Origin: Roseiarcus sp037446355
GTDB taxonomy: Bacteria; Pseudomonadota; Alphaproteobacteria; Rhizobiales; Beijerinckiaceae
DNA length: 64,000 bases
Direction: 5' to 3'
Assembly (NCBI GenBank): GCA_037446355.1
Contig: JBBIIT010000014.1
Location: 1 to 64,000, forward strand
The number at the start of each line of letters is the position of its first letter. The stretch's first letter is position 1. Shown here piece after piece: positions 1 to 7,947 of the stretch. The position numbers and the translations under genes were made by a program. The notes under the pieces are model-generated. The model had not been told where the DNA came from. It ran no database searches and saw only the letters and a list, made by a program, of their open reading frames with translations.

Positions 1-111
1 ATCATGGAATTCGAATAGAGCGGCGCCCCCGGCTTTACGCTTTCCTAGGCATTGCGCCGATATTCTTCGCCGCCGCGCCGGGTTGGACGCGGGCGTCGAA
101 GGGTTGCGCGT

Positions 112-1371
112 ATGAGTTTGGAGTTCCAGGCCGGGCGCGTTGCGTCAGCGCGGGGCGCCGGCGCCCTGAATTCGCTCCGGGCGGCCTGGACCTATGCGCT
201 GCCCGAAAAGGCGATCCGACCGCTGCTGATCGTCGTGCTGACGCTGTTCGCGACCTATGTCGCGCTGTGCGTGAAGGCGCAACTGACCGGCACGACCAAC
301 TATCAATTCGGCGATTTCTACGCGCTATGGACGAGCGCGGTCGTCACGCATGGCGGCGAGCCCGCGCTCAACTACGACCCCGAGGCGCTGCATCTGCGTC
401 AGGTCGCGTTCGGCATGAACCCGCACGGCTATAACCCCTTTCCCTATCCGCCGACGCTGCTGCTGTTGCTGGCGCCGCTCGGCGCGCTCGGCCTCGCGGC
501 GGGCTATGTGCTATTCATCTCGACTTCCTTCGTCGCCTATCTCGTGGCGATGGCGGCCGGGCGTTGGACGAATCCACGTTGGTGGATCGGCGCTTGCATC
601 GCGCCGGCGACCGGCGTCACCATCGTCTCCGGTCAGAGCGGCTTTCTCTCGGCGGCGCTGCTGGTCGGCGGGTTGCGCCTGGCGCCGACGCGGCCGATTC
701 TCGCCGGCGTGCTGTTCGGCCTGCTGGCTTACAAGCCGCAACTCGGTGTGCTTGTGCCGGTCGCGCTGCTCGCAGCCGGGCTCTGGCGCACAATCGGCGC
801 CGCGATCGGCGCCGTCGTTCTCTGCGCCATCGGTTCGAGCGTCGCCTTTGGTTGGGATATCTGGCCGATCTGGCTGCATTCAATCGTCGCCTACGCCGGC
901 AAGTTCGATCTCGTCTATGAACTGATGCCGACGATATCCGCCAATGCGCATATGCTAGGCCTCTCCGGTCCGCTCGCGCTCGCCTTGCAACTTTGCGTTT
1001 CGATCCCGGTCGTCGTCCTTGTCTGGAAGGCGTTTCGCGGCGGCGCAACGCCGTATGCGAGCGCGGTGTTGCTCGCCGGAACGTTCCTGGCGACGCCGCA
1101 CGCCTTCAACTACGAGATGTCGCTGTTCGTCGCCGCGATCCTTTGGTATCTCGACGAGCGGCTGCGAAGCGCGGGCAGCCTGCGCGTGCTCGAGATCGTC
1201 GTTCTGTTCGTGGCGCTGGCGCTGCCGACGGCAATGCTGTTCGTGCGCGGCTCGGGCGTTCCCATCAGCTTCGCGCCCGAATTGGCGCTGTTTGCGTTGA
1301 TCGTCAAATACGGCCGCGATCTCGCGGCGCAGCCGGACCCTGTCGCGCCACTCGAATTCGCGCCTTCGTGA
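112..1371 (+). CDS. GT87-family (DUF2029) polytopic membrane protein
   Basis: About 419 residues, almost entirely hydrophobic segments separated by short loops. The sequence has the look of the GT87/DUF2029 family of polyprenyl-phosphate-mannose-dependent glycosyltransferases: an acidic first periplasmic loop (GDFYALWTSA), a YNPFPYPPT motif near residue 130, then repeated Leu/Ala-rich transmembrane helices and a late PHAFNYEM loop. The family transfers sugars on the periplasmic side of the inner membrane; acceptor and sugar cannot be told here. I place the start at ATG 112, which has an AAGGG Shine-Dalgarno 8 nt upstream, rather than at the in-frame TTG at 52. At positions 1-18 a frame ending in TAG could be the tail of a gene lying before the window; it is too short to judge. 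Confidence 0.7.
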   Translation: MSLEFQAGRVASARGAGALNSLRAAWTYALPEKAIRPLLIVVLTLFATYVALCVKAQLTGTTNYQFGDFYALWTSAVVTHGGEPALNYDPEALHLRQVAFGMNPHGYNPFPYPPTLLLLLAPLGALGLAAGYVLFISTSFVAYLVAMAAGRWTNPRWWIGACIAPATGVTIVSGQSGFLSAALLVGGLRLAPTRPILAGVLFGLLAYKPQLGVLVPVALLAAGLWRTIGAAIGAVVLCAIGSSVAFGWDIWPIWLHSIVAYAGKFDLVYELMPTISANAHMLGLSGPLALALQLCVSIPVVVLVWKAFRGGATPYASAVLLAGTFLATPHAFNYEMSLFVAAILWYLDERLRSAGSLRVLEIVVLFVALALPTAMLFVRGSGVPISFAPELALFALIVKYGRDLAAQPDPVAPLEFAPS

Positions 1372-1432
1372 TCGTCCCCAAATATTGCCAACAGGCGCGC
1401 CCGGACGCATGATCGCGGCCAAGGAGGGTCGC

Positions 1433-1801
1433 GTGATCGCTCGCCGCGCCGTACCGTGTCTGCTCACCCTGACGCTCGCCGCCGCCGCGCCGACCCATGC
1501 GATGACGCGCGCGCGCCTTGTCTGGTCGATGTCCGGCCTTGCGCCCGCCGCGCAGGCGGAGACCGATGCGAGCGGCGTCTATCATGGCGTGGGAATCGTC
1601 AAGGCGATCCAGCCCAAGACCGGCGCGCTGACGCTCGACCACGAGGACATTGTTGGCTTCATGCCCGCGATGGAAATGATGTACAAAGTCAAGTCGCCGG
1701 CGCTCGCCAACGGACTGAAAGTCGGCGACCGCGTTGAGTTCGACGTCGACGCCAAGACATACACGATCCTGGGCGCCAGGCGGGTTGGGGTCGCGAAATA
1801 G
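1433..1801 (+). CDS. Periplasmic copper-binding protein, CusF-like domain
   Basis: A 122-residue exported protein. The GTG start at 1433 is chosen because AAGGAGG lies 5 nt upstream and it leads straight into a signal peptide (MIARRAVPCLLTLTLAAAA); in-frame ATGs at 1385 and 1409 lack this. The mature part carries the CusF/Sco-associated copper domain: a GVGIVKAI strand, then LDHEDI...FMPAMEM. His plus the two Met of MPAMEM match the Cu(I) ligands of CusF, with the CusF Trp replaced by Met as in many Sco-associated homologues. Family knowledge suggests periplasmic copper handling or delivery to cuproenzymes. It is convergent with the redox-protein block that follows, 5 bp away, so the link to that block is only by proximity. 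Confidence 0.75.
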   Translation: MIARRAVPCLLTLTLAAAAPTHAMTRARLVWSMSGLAPAAQAETDASGVYHGVGIVKAIQPKTGALTLDHEDIVGFMPAMEMMYKVKSPALANGLKVGDRVEFDVDAKTYTILGARRVGVAK

Positions 1802-1806
1802 AGCGG

Positions 1807-3213
1807 CTAGCGCTTCGCGAGCGGCAGGATGGCGACGAAGTCGCGCCCTTGCGCATTGGAGGTTACATGGTGGCAAGCCATGCAACTGGCGGGGGAATCC
1901 TGCCCGTAGGTCTCCATCGTCACGTTGACGAGATTCTGGTTGGGATCGCCGTCGCCCTCGCCGGACTGATAGGGCTCGACGGGCGTGTTCTTGGAGATGC
2001 GCAACCCCGGGAAATAGGCGCCGTCGTTTTCGGGCGAGGGCGGTTGCGTGACTGTCGGCCATTGCGAGACGACGAGCATGTAATGTTCCCAGACCGAGCC
2101 GCGAATTTCCGGCAACGCCCAATAGGCGCGGTTCATCGCCATCGTCTCAGGGTTGATCGGGTGCTTGCGCACGACCTGCATCGGCTCGGGATCGACGCGC
2201 GGAGGGTTGTCGGCGTCGACCGGCCAGGCGAGAGGCGAATCCATCGGTGGCGTGATCTTGTCTTGAGGCAGCATCGGATTGTTGAAGGAATAGGGCGCGC
2301 CGGCGTCGCGAGCGTCGGGCTCGCGCGCCTCGTCCTTGCCGATCGGCGGCACATTGTCGACGTGCTCGAACGAACTCCAGATCCATTGCGGCCGGTATTT
2401 TGTTTTCACCGCGATATGTAGGCCGACCAAAGCGACGTCCGCGAGCGAGCAGGTGGGAACGCCGGATTGCCGAGTTTTTGCGACGTCCAGCACATTGGCG
2501 GAAACGACATAATAACGTTTGCGGGTCGCGGCGTCGTCGCGGAAGTTGAGGATGCGCCATGCGGCCTTCACTTCGATCGAGCCGGGTTCGAATCTCGCGG
2601 GCGCCGCCACGGTGGGCCCGCGGTTCGCATCGTACCAGCCGTGAGCGAGAATCGATTGGAATTCGACCGAGTCGAGCCGCGACTCGTAGCGCACATAGGT
2701 ACGATTTTGCGCGATCAGCGGACTTGCGAAACGACCCGCCGTGAACGTCGCCTGATTGAAGTCCGTGTAAGGCTCGAAGGCCGCCAATGTTTTGGTTGGC
2801 CCGGTCGGCTCTAAGCCGCAGGGGTCTCGCCCCGCATAAGAGTTCCAGCCCGCAGGCGTCGTGGCGCGTCCCCTGGCGTTGCGTCGAAACACTTCATAGC
2901 GCGATTTGAACGTCTCCCAGACGCGCGGGCCGGGATCGCGTAGCGACTTGCTCAGATCTGGCTCGCCGCGATGGCTTGCCTCGATCCGGGCGGGCCAGGA
3001 AAGCGCGACGAATGCGCGCCAGGCGAAATTGTCGAAGGCGGGAAACGGATCCGGCTTGGTGGAAGGCACGTCCGCGATCATTTCGGGCGCGACCTTCGGC
3101 TGCACGTCTTCGGCGCGCGCTCCGTCCAGGCAGGCCAAAGCGCCAACGCAAAGGGCCGCGATCTGCGCGTTTCGCGCCCTCGCTCGCGCTGACGGCGCTC
3201 GCCGACCGAGCAT
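1807..3213 (-). CDS. Exported protein with C-terminal c-type heme motif
   Basis: 468 residues with an N-terminal hydrophobic signal segment (residues ~17-35, ending ARAED). One CXXCH heme-attachment motif, CMACHH, sits at residues 444-449, only about 20 residues from the C terminus, an unusual position. The rest is Trp/Tyr-rich and soluble-looking (repeated FNNPMLPQDK, WEHYMLVVSQWP), without a fold I can name. GGGAGGT precedes the ATG by 9 nt. It is the last gene of a same-strand run (Tat protein, heme-barrel, CHRD protein, this gene), 127 bp after the CHRD gene. I infer a periplasmic cytochrome or heme-dependent protein of unknown function; the heme is predicted from the motif alone. Confidence 0.6.
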   Translation of the reverse strand: MLGRRAPSARARARNAQIAALCVGALACLDGARAEDVQPKVAPEMIADVPSTKPDPFPAFDNFAWRAFVALSWPARIEASHRGEPDLSKSLRDPGPRVWETFKSRYEVFRRNARGRATTPAGWNSYAGRDPCGLEPTGPTKTLAAFEPYTDFNQATFTAGRFASPLIAQNRTYVRYESRLDSVEFQSILAHGWYDANRGPTVAAPARFEPGSIEVKAAWRILNFRDDAATRKRYYVVSANVLDVAKTRQSGVPTCSLADVALVGLHIAVKTKYRPQWIWSSFEHVDNVPPIGKDEAREPDARDAGAPYSFNNPMLPQDKITPPMDSPLAWPVDADNPPRVDPEPMQVVRKHPINPETMAMNRAYWALPEIRGSVWEHYMLVVSQWPTVTQPPSPENDGAYFPGLRISKNTPVEPYQSGEGDGDPNQNLVNVTMETYGQDSPASCMACHHVTSNAQGRDFVAILPLAKR

Positions 3214-3340
3214 GGTCGCTCAACCTCCCATATGCGGCGAAAAGCGCTCGCGCGCCTTCCGCGACGCTCGACATTCCGTCACGAAAACCGCGAACGCCGC
3301 GCGGAAGCGATCCCGCTCGATCGCCGCCGGGATCTCCGCG

Positions 3341-3832
3341 CTACTGCCTGACCACCGGCCCGCGGATTTCACCGGCGGGGAATTTCGGTGAGTGAAGATT
3401 GAAGTACCAACGGCCGTTGCGCATGTCATCGGACTGGGTGGCGTCGATCGTCGCCTTGCCGTGGAACGGGCTTGCCAGGCTGCCGGGCGTGCCGACCTGG
3501 ATCGGCGCGTTCTCTTCCGATGTAGCGCCGACATACGAGACCGGCCCGTGGAAGTGGGCGCCGATTGGCGCGCCGGTGAGGGCGCTGTAAGTGCAGGTCC
3601 AGGTCAAGGTGTTGGTGGCGGTGTCGAGCGTCGCCTCGACGTGGCCGGTGGCCGGACTGTCGTTCTGCGGAACCTCGCCGCGGCCGGTCAGATTGGCGAC
3701 GAAATGCAGCGTCTCGGCTTGAGCGAAGCCGCCCGTCGCTGCGAGAAGCGCGAGCGCCAACGCACCCGCGGCGTAGCCGGAACGGCGGCGGACGATCGGT
3801 TTGGACCACGCCATGACGGCAGTTGCACGCAT
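3341..3832 (-). CDS. CHRD-domain secreted protein
   Basis: 163 residues: a signal peptide (GALALALLAATGGFAQA, cleavage near residue 39) followed by one complete CHRD domain. Recognisable family features are the FVANLTGRGEVP opening, GHVEATLD, the IGAHFHGP motif and the final WYFNLHSPKFPAGEIRGPV. CHRD domains occur in metazoan chordin and in many secreted bacterial proteins; their bacterial role is not established, though the conserved His residues have prompted metal-binding proposals. The ATG at 3832 has GGGGGAAG just upstream and is preferred over ATG 3814. It lies between the heme-barrel gene (110 bp upstream) and the CXXCH protein. Confidence 0.8.
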   Translation of the reverse strand: MRATAVMAWSKPIVRRRSGYAAGALALALLAATGGFAQAETLHFVANLTGRGEVPQNDSPATGHVEATLDTATNTLTWTCTYSALTGAPIGAHFHGPVSYVGATSEENAPIQVGTPGSLASPFHGKATIDATQSDDMRNGRWYFNLHSPKFPAGEIRGPVVRQ

Positions 3833-3941
3833 CGCTTCCCCCTTTATCGATTCGCGGACCGGAAACGGTCATGCGCGACCCAAGACTATGCAAACAGTCT
3901 CGGATCCGGGCCTGCGGCCCCGGATCCGGTTTCCGAGCCTC

Positions 3942-5336
3942 TCAGAACGCCAACCAGGCGTACAGGAACCAAGTGTTGTTTCCGGCCGCATTGTGGGTTG
4001 CACCGAGGCCCGAACCATCGAAATTATTGCCGCCGCCGTTCAGTTGCAGGTACTTGACGTACTGGACGCCGATGCGGGCGTTATAGGTGCCATAAGGGCC
4101 TGGGCTGCCGTGACTGAACGGTAGGTAGGCCGCATCGAACACCAAGCCGCTGCCGTCAGGGCTGTTATTGGCGCTGACGACGCCGTTGAAACCGGCGCCG
4201 CCGACCCCGTAGAGGTCCATGTTGCCGTTGCCGCTGACGTTGAAGTAACCGCCCGACAGCGAATAGGTGTGATCCCATACGAACGAGGCGTTGGCGCGCA
4301 CGAAGTTGAGGTGCGTCGCCGCCGTCGGCAGGCCTAGCTGGGCGAAGGTCGAATCCAGCCTTTGCTGTTCAATTGTATCCGACAGCTTCACGGTTACGCT
4401 GTATTTGTCGCCATCGTATTGATATTGTGAGTCAAATCCTATGTCGAGGTACTTGTCCGTACCTGTGCCGCCAACGCCGCCCGGAATGTTTTGGTTATAC
4501 ATGCCGAACGTGCCGATCTCCAGGTAGTGATCGCCCCAGTGCGGCTCGACTGCGAGGCGCCAGTACGGGCTGACGCCCGGCTGCTTGTCCGGATTGGGGC
4601 CGGGCTGCATGCCGAATACTTCGAGCGTGTTGCGATCATAGCCGCCGTAAGCTGTCAACTCGGCGTAGAGCATATCATTCCAGAAGAGGTAAGCGCCGAC
4701 GCCGGCCACGCTCTGGGCGACCGCCCCGATGCGGTCGCCCGGCACCGAATTGGCCGCGACGCCGGAGCTCAGCTCCGGAAAGCCCCAGGCGTCGATCGTG
4801 TTCCACACGTCCTGGATTGTCGGCGTGTTGTTGACGTCGATGCCGTAGGTCACGTCCTTGCCGAATAGCTTGGTCGGAAAGACGTAGCGGACATCGGAAC
4901 CGTCGAACCAGACCTGACCGGTGACCGGACTACCCGAAATCTGCGTGAACGTGCCGAGATTCCCGTAGATCTGTCCGGCGATCAGCCCAGTGATCTGCTG
5001 CGTGACAAAGTTGTCGTTGGTCTTCAGGCCAGGCGGCGGCGGCTGGTCTTGCTTGGCTTCCGTATGGGTGAAGCCGGGCATCAGCATCAGCGCGACCGGA
5101 GGGATCTGCGTGTCGCCGCCCTGCATCGTGTAGCCGTTGAGCTTGAAGCGGCGACCAAACGGCGTCAGTTCGGGGAAGGCGGTGTGGCAACCCGCGCAGG
5201 GCTGGCCGGTCTGGCGCGCAAAACTCGGCACGGCCTCGGCGGGCGCGACGAGCGCGAGCAGGATGGAGGCGAACGCCGCGACGAACGGACCTCTTCCAGC
5301 GAAAGCGCGATCGAACGCGCGTAGGAAAAACCGAGC
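3942..5336 (-). CDS. Outer-membrane barrel protein with N-terminal heme c motif (5' end lost in gap)
   Basis: Partial: the start lies in the N gap. Visible are a signal peptide (hydrophobic run ending APAEA), then VPSFARQTGQPCAGCH, where the CXXCH is encoded at 5183-5197, then ELTPFGRRFKLNGYTM, followed by ~400 residues of alternating aromatic/hydrophobic strands with Gly/Asn turns and a terminal Phe (FLYAWLAF), the usual outer-membrane barrel signature. The layout (one heme near the N terminus, then a porin-like barrel) is that of a widespread family labelled only 'cytochrome C', and of the Cyc2 iron-oxidase class. Whether it moves electrons across the outer membrane is inference. It is likely cotranscribed with the CHRD gene downstream and the Tat-signal gene upstream. 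Confidence 0.7.
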   Translation of the reverse strand, partial: ARFFLRAFDRAFAGRGPFVAAFASILLALVAPAEAVPSFARQTGQPCAGCHTAFPELTPFGRRFKLNGYTMQGGDTQIPPVALMLMPGFTHTEAKQDQPPPPGLKTNDNFVTQQITGLIAGQIYGNLGTFTQISGSPVTGQVWFDGSDVRYVFPTKLFGKDVTYGIDVNNTPTIQDVWNTIDAWGFPELSSGVAANSVPGDRIGAVAQSVAGVGAYLFWNDMLYAELTAYGGYDRNTLEVFGMQPGPNPDKQPGVSPYWRLAVEPHWGDHYLEIGTFGMYNQNIPGGVGGTGTDKYLDIGFDSQYQYDGDKYSVTVKLSDTIEQQRLDSTFAQLGLPTAATHLNFVRANASFVWDHTYSLSGGYFNVSGNGNMDLYGVGGAGFNGVVSANNSPDGSGLVFDAAYLPFSHGSPGPYGTYNARIGVQYVKYLQLNGGGNNFDGSGLGATHNAAGNNTWFLYAWLAF

Positions 5337-5436
5337 NNNNNNNNNNNNNNNNNNNNNNNNNNNNNNNNNNNNNNNNNNNNNNNNNNNNNNNNNNNNNNNN
5401 NNNNNNNNNNNNNNNNNNNNNNNNNNNNNNNNNNNN
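5337..5436. other. Assembly gap (100 N) truncating two genes
   Basis: A nominal 100-N gap. Unlike the other two gaps, its flanks share no sequence, so real DNA is missing and its length is unknown. The reading frames entering from each side belong to different genes: the Tat-signal gene from the right and the heme-barrel gene from the left. The right flank begins with a run of GGC repeats, a plausible cause of the assembly break. Confidence 0.95.
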
Positions 5437-5514
5437 CGCGACGAGGGGGGCGGCGGCGGCGGCGGCAAGAAGCACCGTGCGGCGGGTCAGGGACTTCGAA
5501 AACATATCGGACAT
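5437..5514 (-). CDS. 5' fragment of a Tat-exported protein
   Basis: Only the first 26 codons are present before the gap. They encode a twin-arginine signal peptide: SKSLTRRTVLL followed by an Ala run and APLVA. The Tat route is used by folded, usually cofactor-bearing periplasmic enzymes (copper, molybdopterin, Fe-S), so a redox enzyme is a reasonable guess, but its identity is hidden. ATG 5514 is preferred over the in-frame GTG 5523 because AAGGTG lies 6 nt upstream. A perfect FNR/FixK-type palindrome sits 164 bp upstream. This is the first gene of the minus-strand redox block. Confidence 0.6.
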
Positions 5515-5845
5515 ACCGTTCACCTTTTTCTGAACTCAAGATTTCGCGTCGACGCGTGCCAACGCATGGAAACTATCGGCCTCGTTAGCGGCCCTGACAA
5601 GCGACAGCGCGCCGCAGGCGGCCGCTTGCCGCATGTAGCGACGATTCGCACTTTTGCCGGCCCCGTTCGCAAAAAATTTGATTTGGATCAATTGACGGGT
5701 CGGCCCGCGATGTCGCATCGACCAAAGTTTTATGGGGCGGGGCCGCTGGCCTTCGGCTCGCTTTCGCGCCCTTGGCGTGCTAACCGCCTCGCTTCGACGC
5801 TAGGCGGGCGGGATCCGCCAAGCGCGTCGCGGCTTGAGCGGAACG
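5515..5845. other. Divergent intergenic region with promoter signals
   Basis: About 330 bp between the Tat-signal gene (leftward) and the yfgM-like gene (rightward). It holds an A/T-rich patch around 5670-5695 in otherwise GC-rich DNA, including an FNR/FixK-type palindrome. I see no gene, tRNA or terminator in it. Confidence 0.6.
5678..5691. promoter_or_regulatory. FNR/FixK-type binding site
   Basis: TTGATTTGGATCAA: a perfect match to the TTGAT-N4-ATCAA consensus of FNR/FixK (and close to the NnrR/DNR class). It lies about equally far from the Tat-signal gene (5514) and the yfgM-like gene (5846). The exported redox block is the likelier target because FNR/FixK regulons in alphaproteobacteria are rich in cytochromes and Tat enzymes. 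No -35/-10 can be fixed by eye. Confidence 0.6.
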
Positions 5846-6505
5846 ATGAGCGATATTTTTCAGGAAGTCGACGAGGACGTCCGGCGCGACAAGGCGGCGG
5901 AGTTCTGGGCCAAATACCAGAATTACATATTCGTCGGCGCGGCCCTCGTCATTTTGGCGACGGCGGCCTATCGATTTTACGACTATCGCCGGGTCCGGGA
6001 GGCGGAATCCGCGGGGGCCGATTTCCAGCAGGCCTTGACGCTCGATCACGACGGCAAGAGCGGGGAGGCGCTCGCCGCCCTCGCCAAAATCGCGAGCGAC
6101 GGGCCCAAGGGCTACCAAGCGCTCGCGCGCTTCGCGGACGCCGCGCTGGTGACGAAGAAGGACGCCAAAGCCGGAGCGGCCGCCTATGACGCTCTGGCCG
6201 CGGATCCCTCGCTCGATCCCGATCTCGCGGGCGCTGCGCGCCTGCGCGGGGCGCTGGCCCGCCTTGACGCAGGGGACGCCGCCGCCGCGAAGAGCGCGCT
6301 TGAAGCGCTGGCGACGCCGACCGGCCCCTACCGCCACACGGCCCGCTTGACGCAGGCGGCGATCGCGATCGGCGCCAAGGATTACGCCGGCGCTGGCACG
6401 GTCCTCGATCTCCTCGTCGCCGATCCCGAGGCGCCGGCCGCGGATCGACGGAGCGCCGAAACGCTGCTTGGCCTCGTCGCCGCTAATTCCGCGCACGGCA
6501 AATGA
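5846..6505 (+). CDS. YfgM-like membrane-anchored TPR protein
   Basis: About 219 residues. A cytoplasmic N terminus (MSDIFQEVDEDVRRDKAAEFW) precedes one transmembrane helix (NYIFVGAALVILATAAYRFY) and a periplasmic Ala-rich helical domain with TPR-like repeats, the layout of YfgM/TPR_21 proteins. In enterobacteria YfgM works with the chaperone PpiD at the SecYEG translocon, and yfgM lies just before bamB-der; here der follows directly (25 bp), without bamB. The ATG at 5846 is chosen over the in-frame TTG 5834 because family members start with MSDIF-like sequences. Confidence 0.75.
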   Translation: MSDIFQEVDEDVRRDKAAEFWAKYQNYIFVGAALVILATAAYRFYDYRRVREAESAGADFQQALTLDHDGKSGEALAALAKIASDGPKGYQALARFADAALVTKKDAKAGAAAYDALAADPSLDPDLAGAARLRGALARLDAGDAAAAKSALEALATPTGPYRHTARLTQAAIAIGAKDYAGAGTVLDLLVADPEAPAADRRSAETLLGLVAANSAHGK

Positions 6506-6530
6506 GGCCGGACCAAGCGGGGTCGACGCC

Positions 6531-7940
6531 TTGAGCGCCAAAGTCGCGATCATCGGCCGCCCGAACGTCGGCAAGTCGACGCTGTTCAACCGCCTGGTCG
6601 GCCGCAAGCTGGCGCTGGTCGACGATTCGCCCGGGGTGACGCGCGACCGGCGCGAAGGCGCGGCGAGGATCGCCGATCTCGAATTCACTGTCGTCGACAC
6701 CGCAGGCCTGGAAGAGGGCGACGCGGCGACGCTCGCCGGGCGGATGCGCGCCCAGACCGAAGCCGCGCTCGTCGATTGCGACGCCATCCTCTTTGTCATC
6801 GACGCCCGCGCGGGCGTGACGCCGGGCGACCGCCATTTCGCGCAAGCCGTGCGCCGCGCCGACCGACCGATCATCCTGCTGGCCAATAAGGCCGAAGCGT
6901 CGGCGGCCCGAGAAGGCGTCAACGAGGCCTATCGGTTGGGCCTGGGCGAGCCGATCCCGTTTTCGGCCGAACATGGCGAGGGGATCGGCGATCTCTACGA
7001 CGCTCTGCGCGCCGTCTTGCCCGCCTCCGCGCGCCTCGATCCGGACGAGGACGACGAAGGGGCGCCGCTGGTTCTGGGCGATGAGGAGGACGGCAGCGAA
7101 GCCGATCCGACCAAGCCGCTGCGCATCGCGGTGCTCGGGCGTCCGAACGCGGGCAAGTCGACGCTGCTCAACCGCCTGCTCGGCGAGGACCGGCTGCTGA
7201 CCGGGCCGGAACCTGGCCTGACGCGCGACAGTATCGGCCTCGAGGCGCAATGGCGCGACCGCAAGCTGAAAGTCTTCGACACCGCCGGGCTGCGGCGGCG
7301 CGCGCGTGTCGTCGAGAAGCTGGAAAAGCTCGCCGTCGCCGATGCGCTGAGGGCGGTGCGCTTCGCCGAGGTGGTCATCCTGCTGCTGGATGCGACGATC
7401 CCGTTCGAAAAGCAGGATCTGACGCTCGCCGATCTCGCCGAGCGCGAGGGCAGGGCGGTCGTCATCGGTCTCAACAAGTGGGATCTGATCGAGAACAAGA
7501 GCCTGAAGGCGCAAGAACTGCGCGCCGAAGCGGATCGACTGCTGCCGCAATTGCGCGGCGTGCGCGTCATTCCCGTTTCCGGCCTCACCGGCGCCCATCT
7601 CGACAAGCTGATGGAGGCGGTGGTGGCGACGCACGAAATCTGGAACCTGCGCGTCTCGACCGGGCGCCTCAATCGCTGGTTGGCGCCGGTAATCGAGGCG
7701 ACGCCGCCGCCAGCGGTCTCGGGCCGCCGGGTGAAGATCCGATATATGACGCAGCCGAAGGCTCGCCCGCCCTATTTCGTGTTGTTCGGCAATCACGTCG
7801 ACGCGATTCCCGAGAGCTACAAGCGCTTCCTCGCCAATGGACTGCGCGAGACGTTCGGTCTTGTCGGCGTGCCGATCCGGCTTTCGATGCGCGGCGGCGG
7901 GCCGAACCCCTATGCTCCCAAAAAGCGCCGCGCGAACTGA
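6531..7940 (+). CDS. der: Ribosome-assembly GTPase Der (EngA)
   Basis: 469 residues with the two tandem GTPase domains unique to Der: first P-loop GRPNVGKS near residue 9 and DTAG, second P-loop GRPNAGKS near residue 205 with DTAG and NKWD, then a C-terminal KH-like domain ending in basic residues (YAPKKRRAN). It acts in late 50S subunit assembly and is essential in most bacteria. The start is taken as TTG 6531 (MSAKVAIIGRPN), which matches the family N terminus; the frame is open further upstream to TTG 6468, but that part overlaps the yfgM-like gene and is not conserved-looking. Confidence 0.95.
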   Translation: MSAKVAIIGRPNVGKSTLFNRLVGRKLALVDDSPGVTRDRREGAARIADLEFTVVDTAGLEEGDAATLAGRMRAQTEAALVDCDAILFVIDARAGVTPGDRHFAQAVRRADRPIILLANKAEASAAREGVNEAYRLGLGEPIPFSAEHGEGIGDLYDALRAVLPASARLDPDEDDEGAPLVLGDEEDGSEADPTKPLRIAVLGRPNAGKSTLLNRLLGEDRLLTGPEPGLTRDSIGLEAQWRDRKLKVFDTAGLRRRARVVEKLEKLAVADALRAVRFAEVVILLLDATIPFEKQDLTLADLAEREGRAVVIGLNKWDLIENKSLKAQELRAEADRLLPQLRGVRVIPVSGLTGAHLDKLMEAVVATHEIWNLRVSTGRLNRWLAPVIEATPPPAVSGRRVKIRYMTQPKARPPYFVLFGNHVDAIPESYKRFLANGLRETFGLVGVPIRLSMRGGGPNPYAPKKRRAN

Positions 7941-7947
7941 CACGGCG

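Noticed and set aside
1..18. Tail of an upstream gene ending in TAG
   Set aside because: Only five codons are visible; any frame could give this by chance.
2575..2605. tRNA-like T-loop (GGTTCGAATC) on the plus strand
   Set aside because: Flanking bases do not form a T stem, and no acceptor or anticodon arm is present; it lies inside the CXXCH protein gene on the other strand.
5442..5465. GGC triplet run as a regulatory or phase-variable repeat
   Set aside because: It encodes the Ala run of the Tat signal peptide and is imperfect; a simple GC-rich coding stretch explains it.
3942..5468. One continuous 508-residue frame through the N gap
   Set aside because: The Pro-rich start (MPPPPPPP) is the GGC-repeat of the Tat signal read in another frame; the gap joins two unrelated frames.
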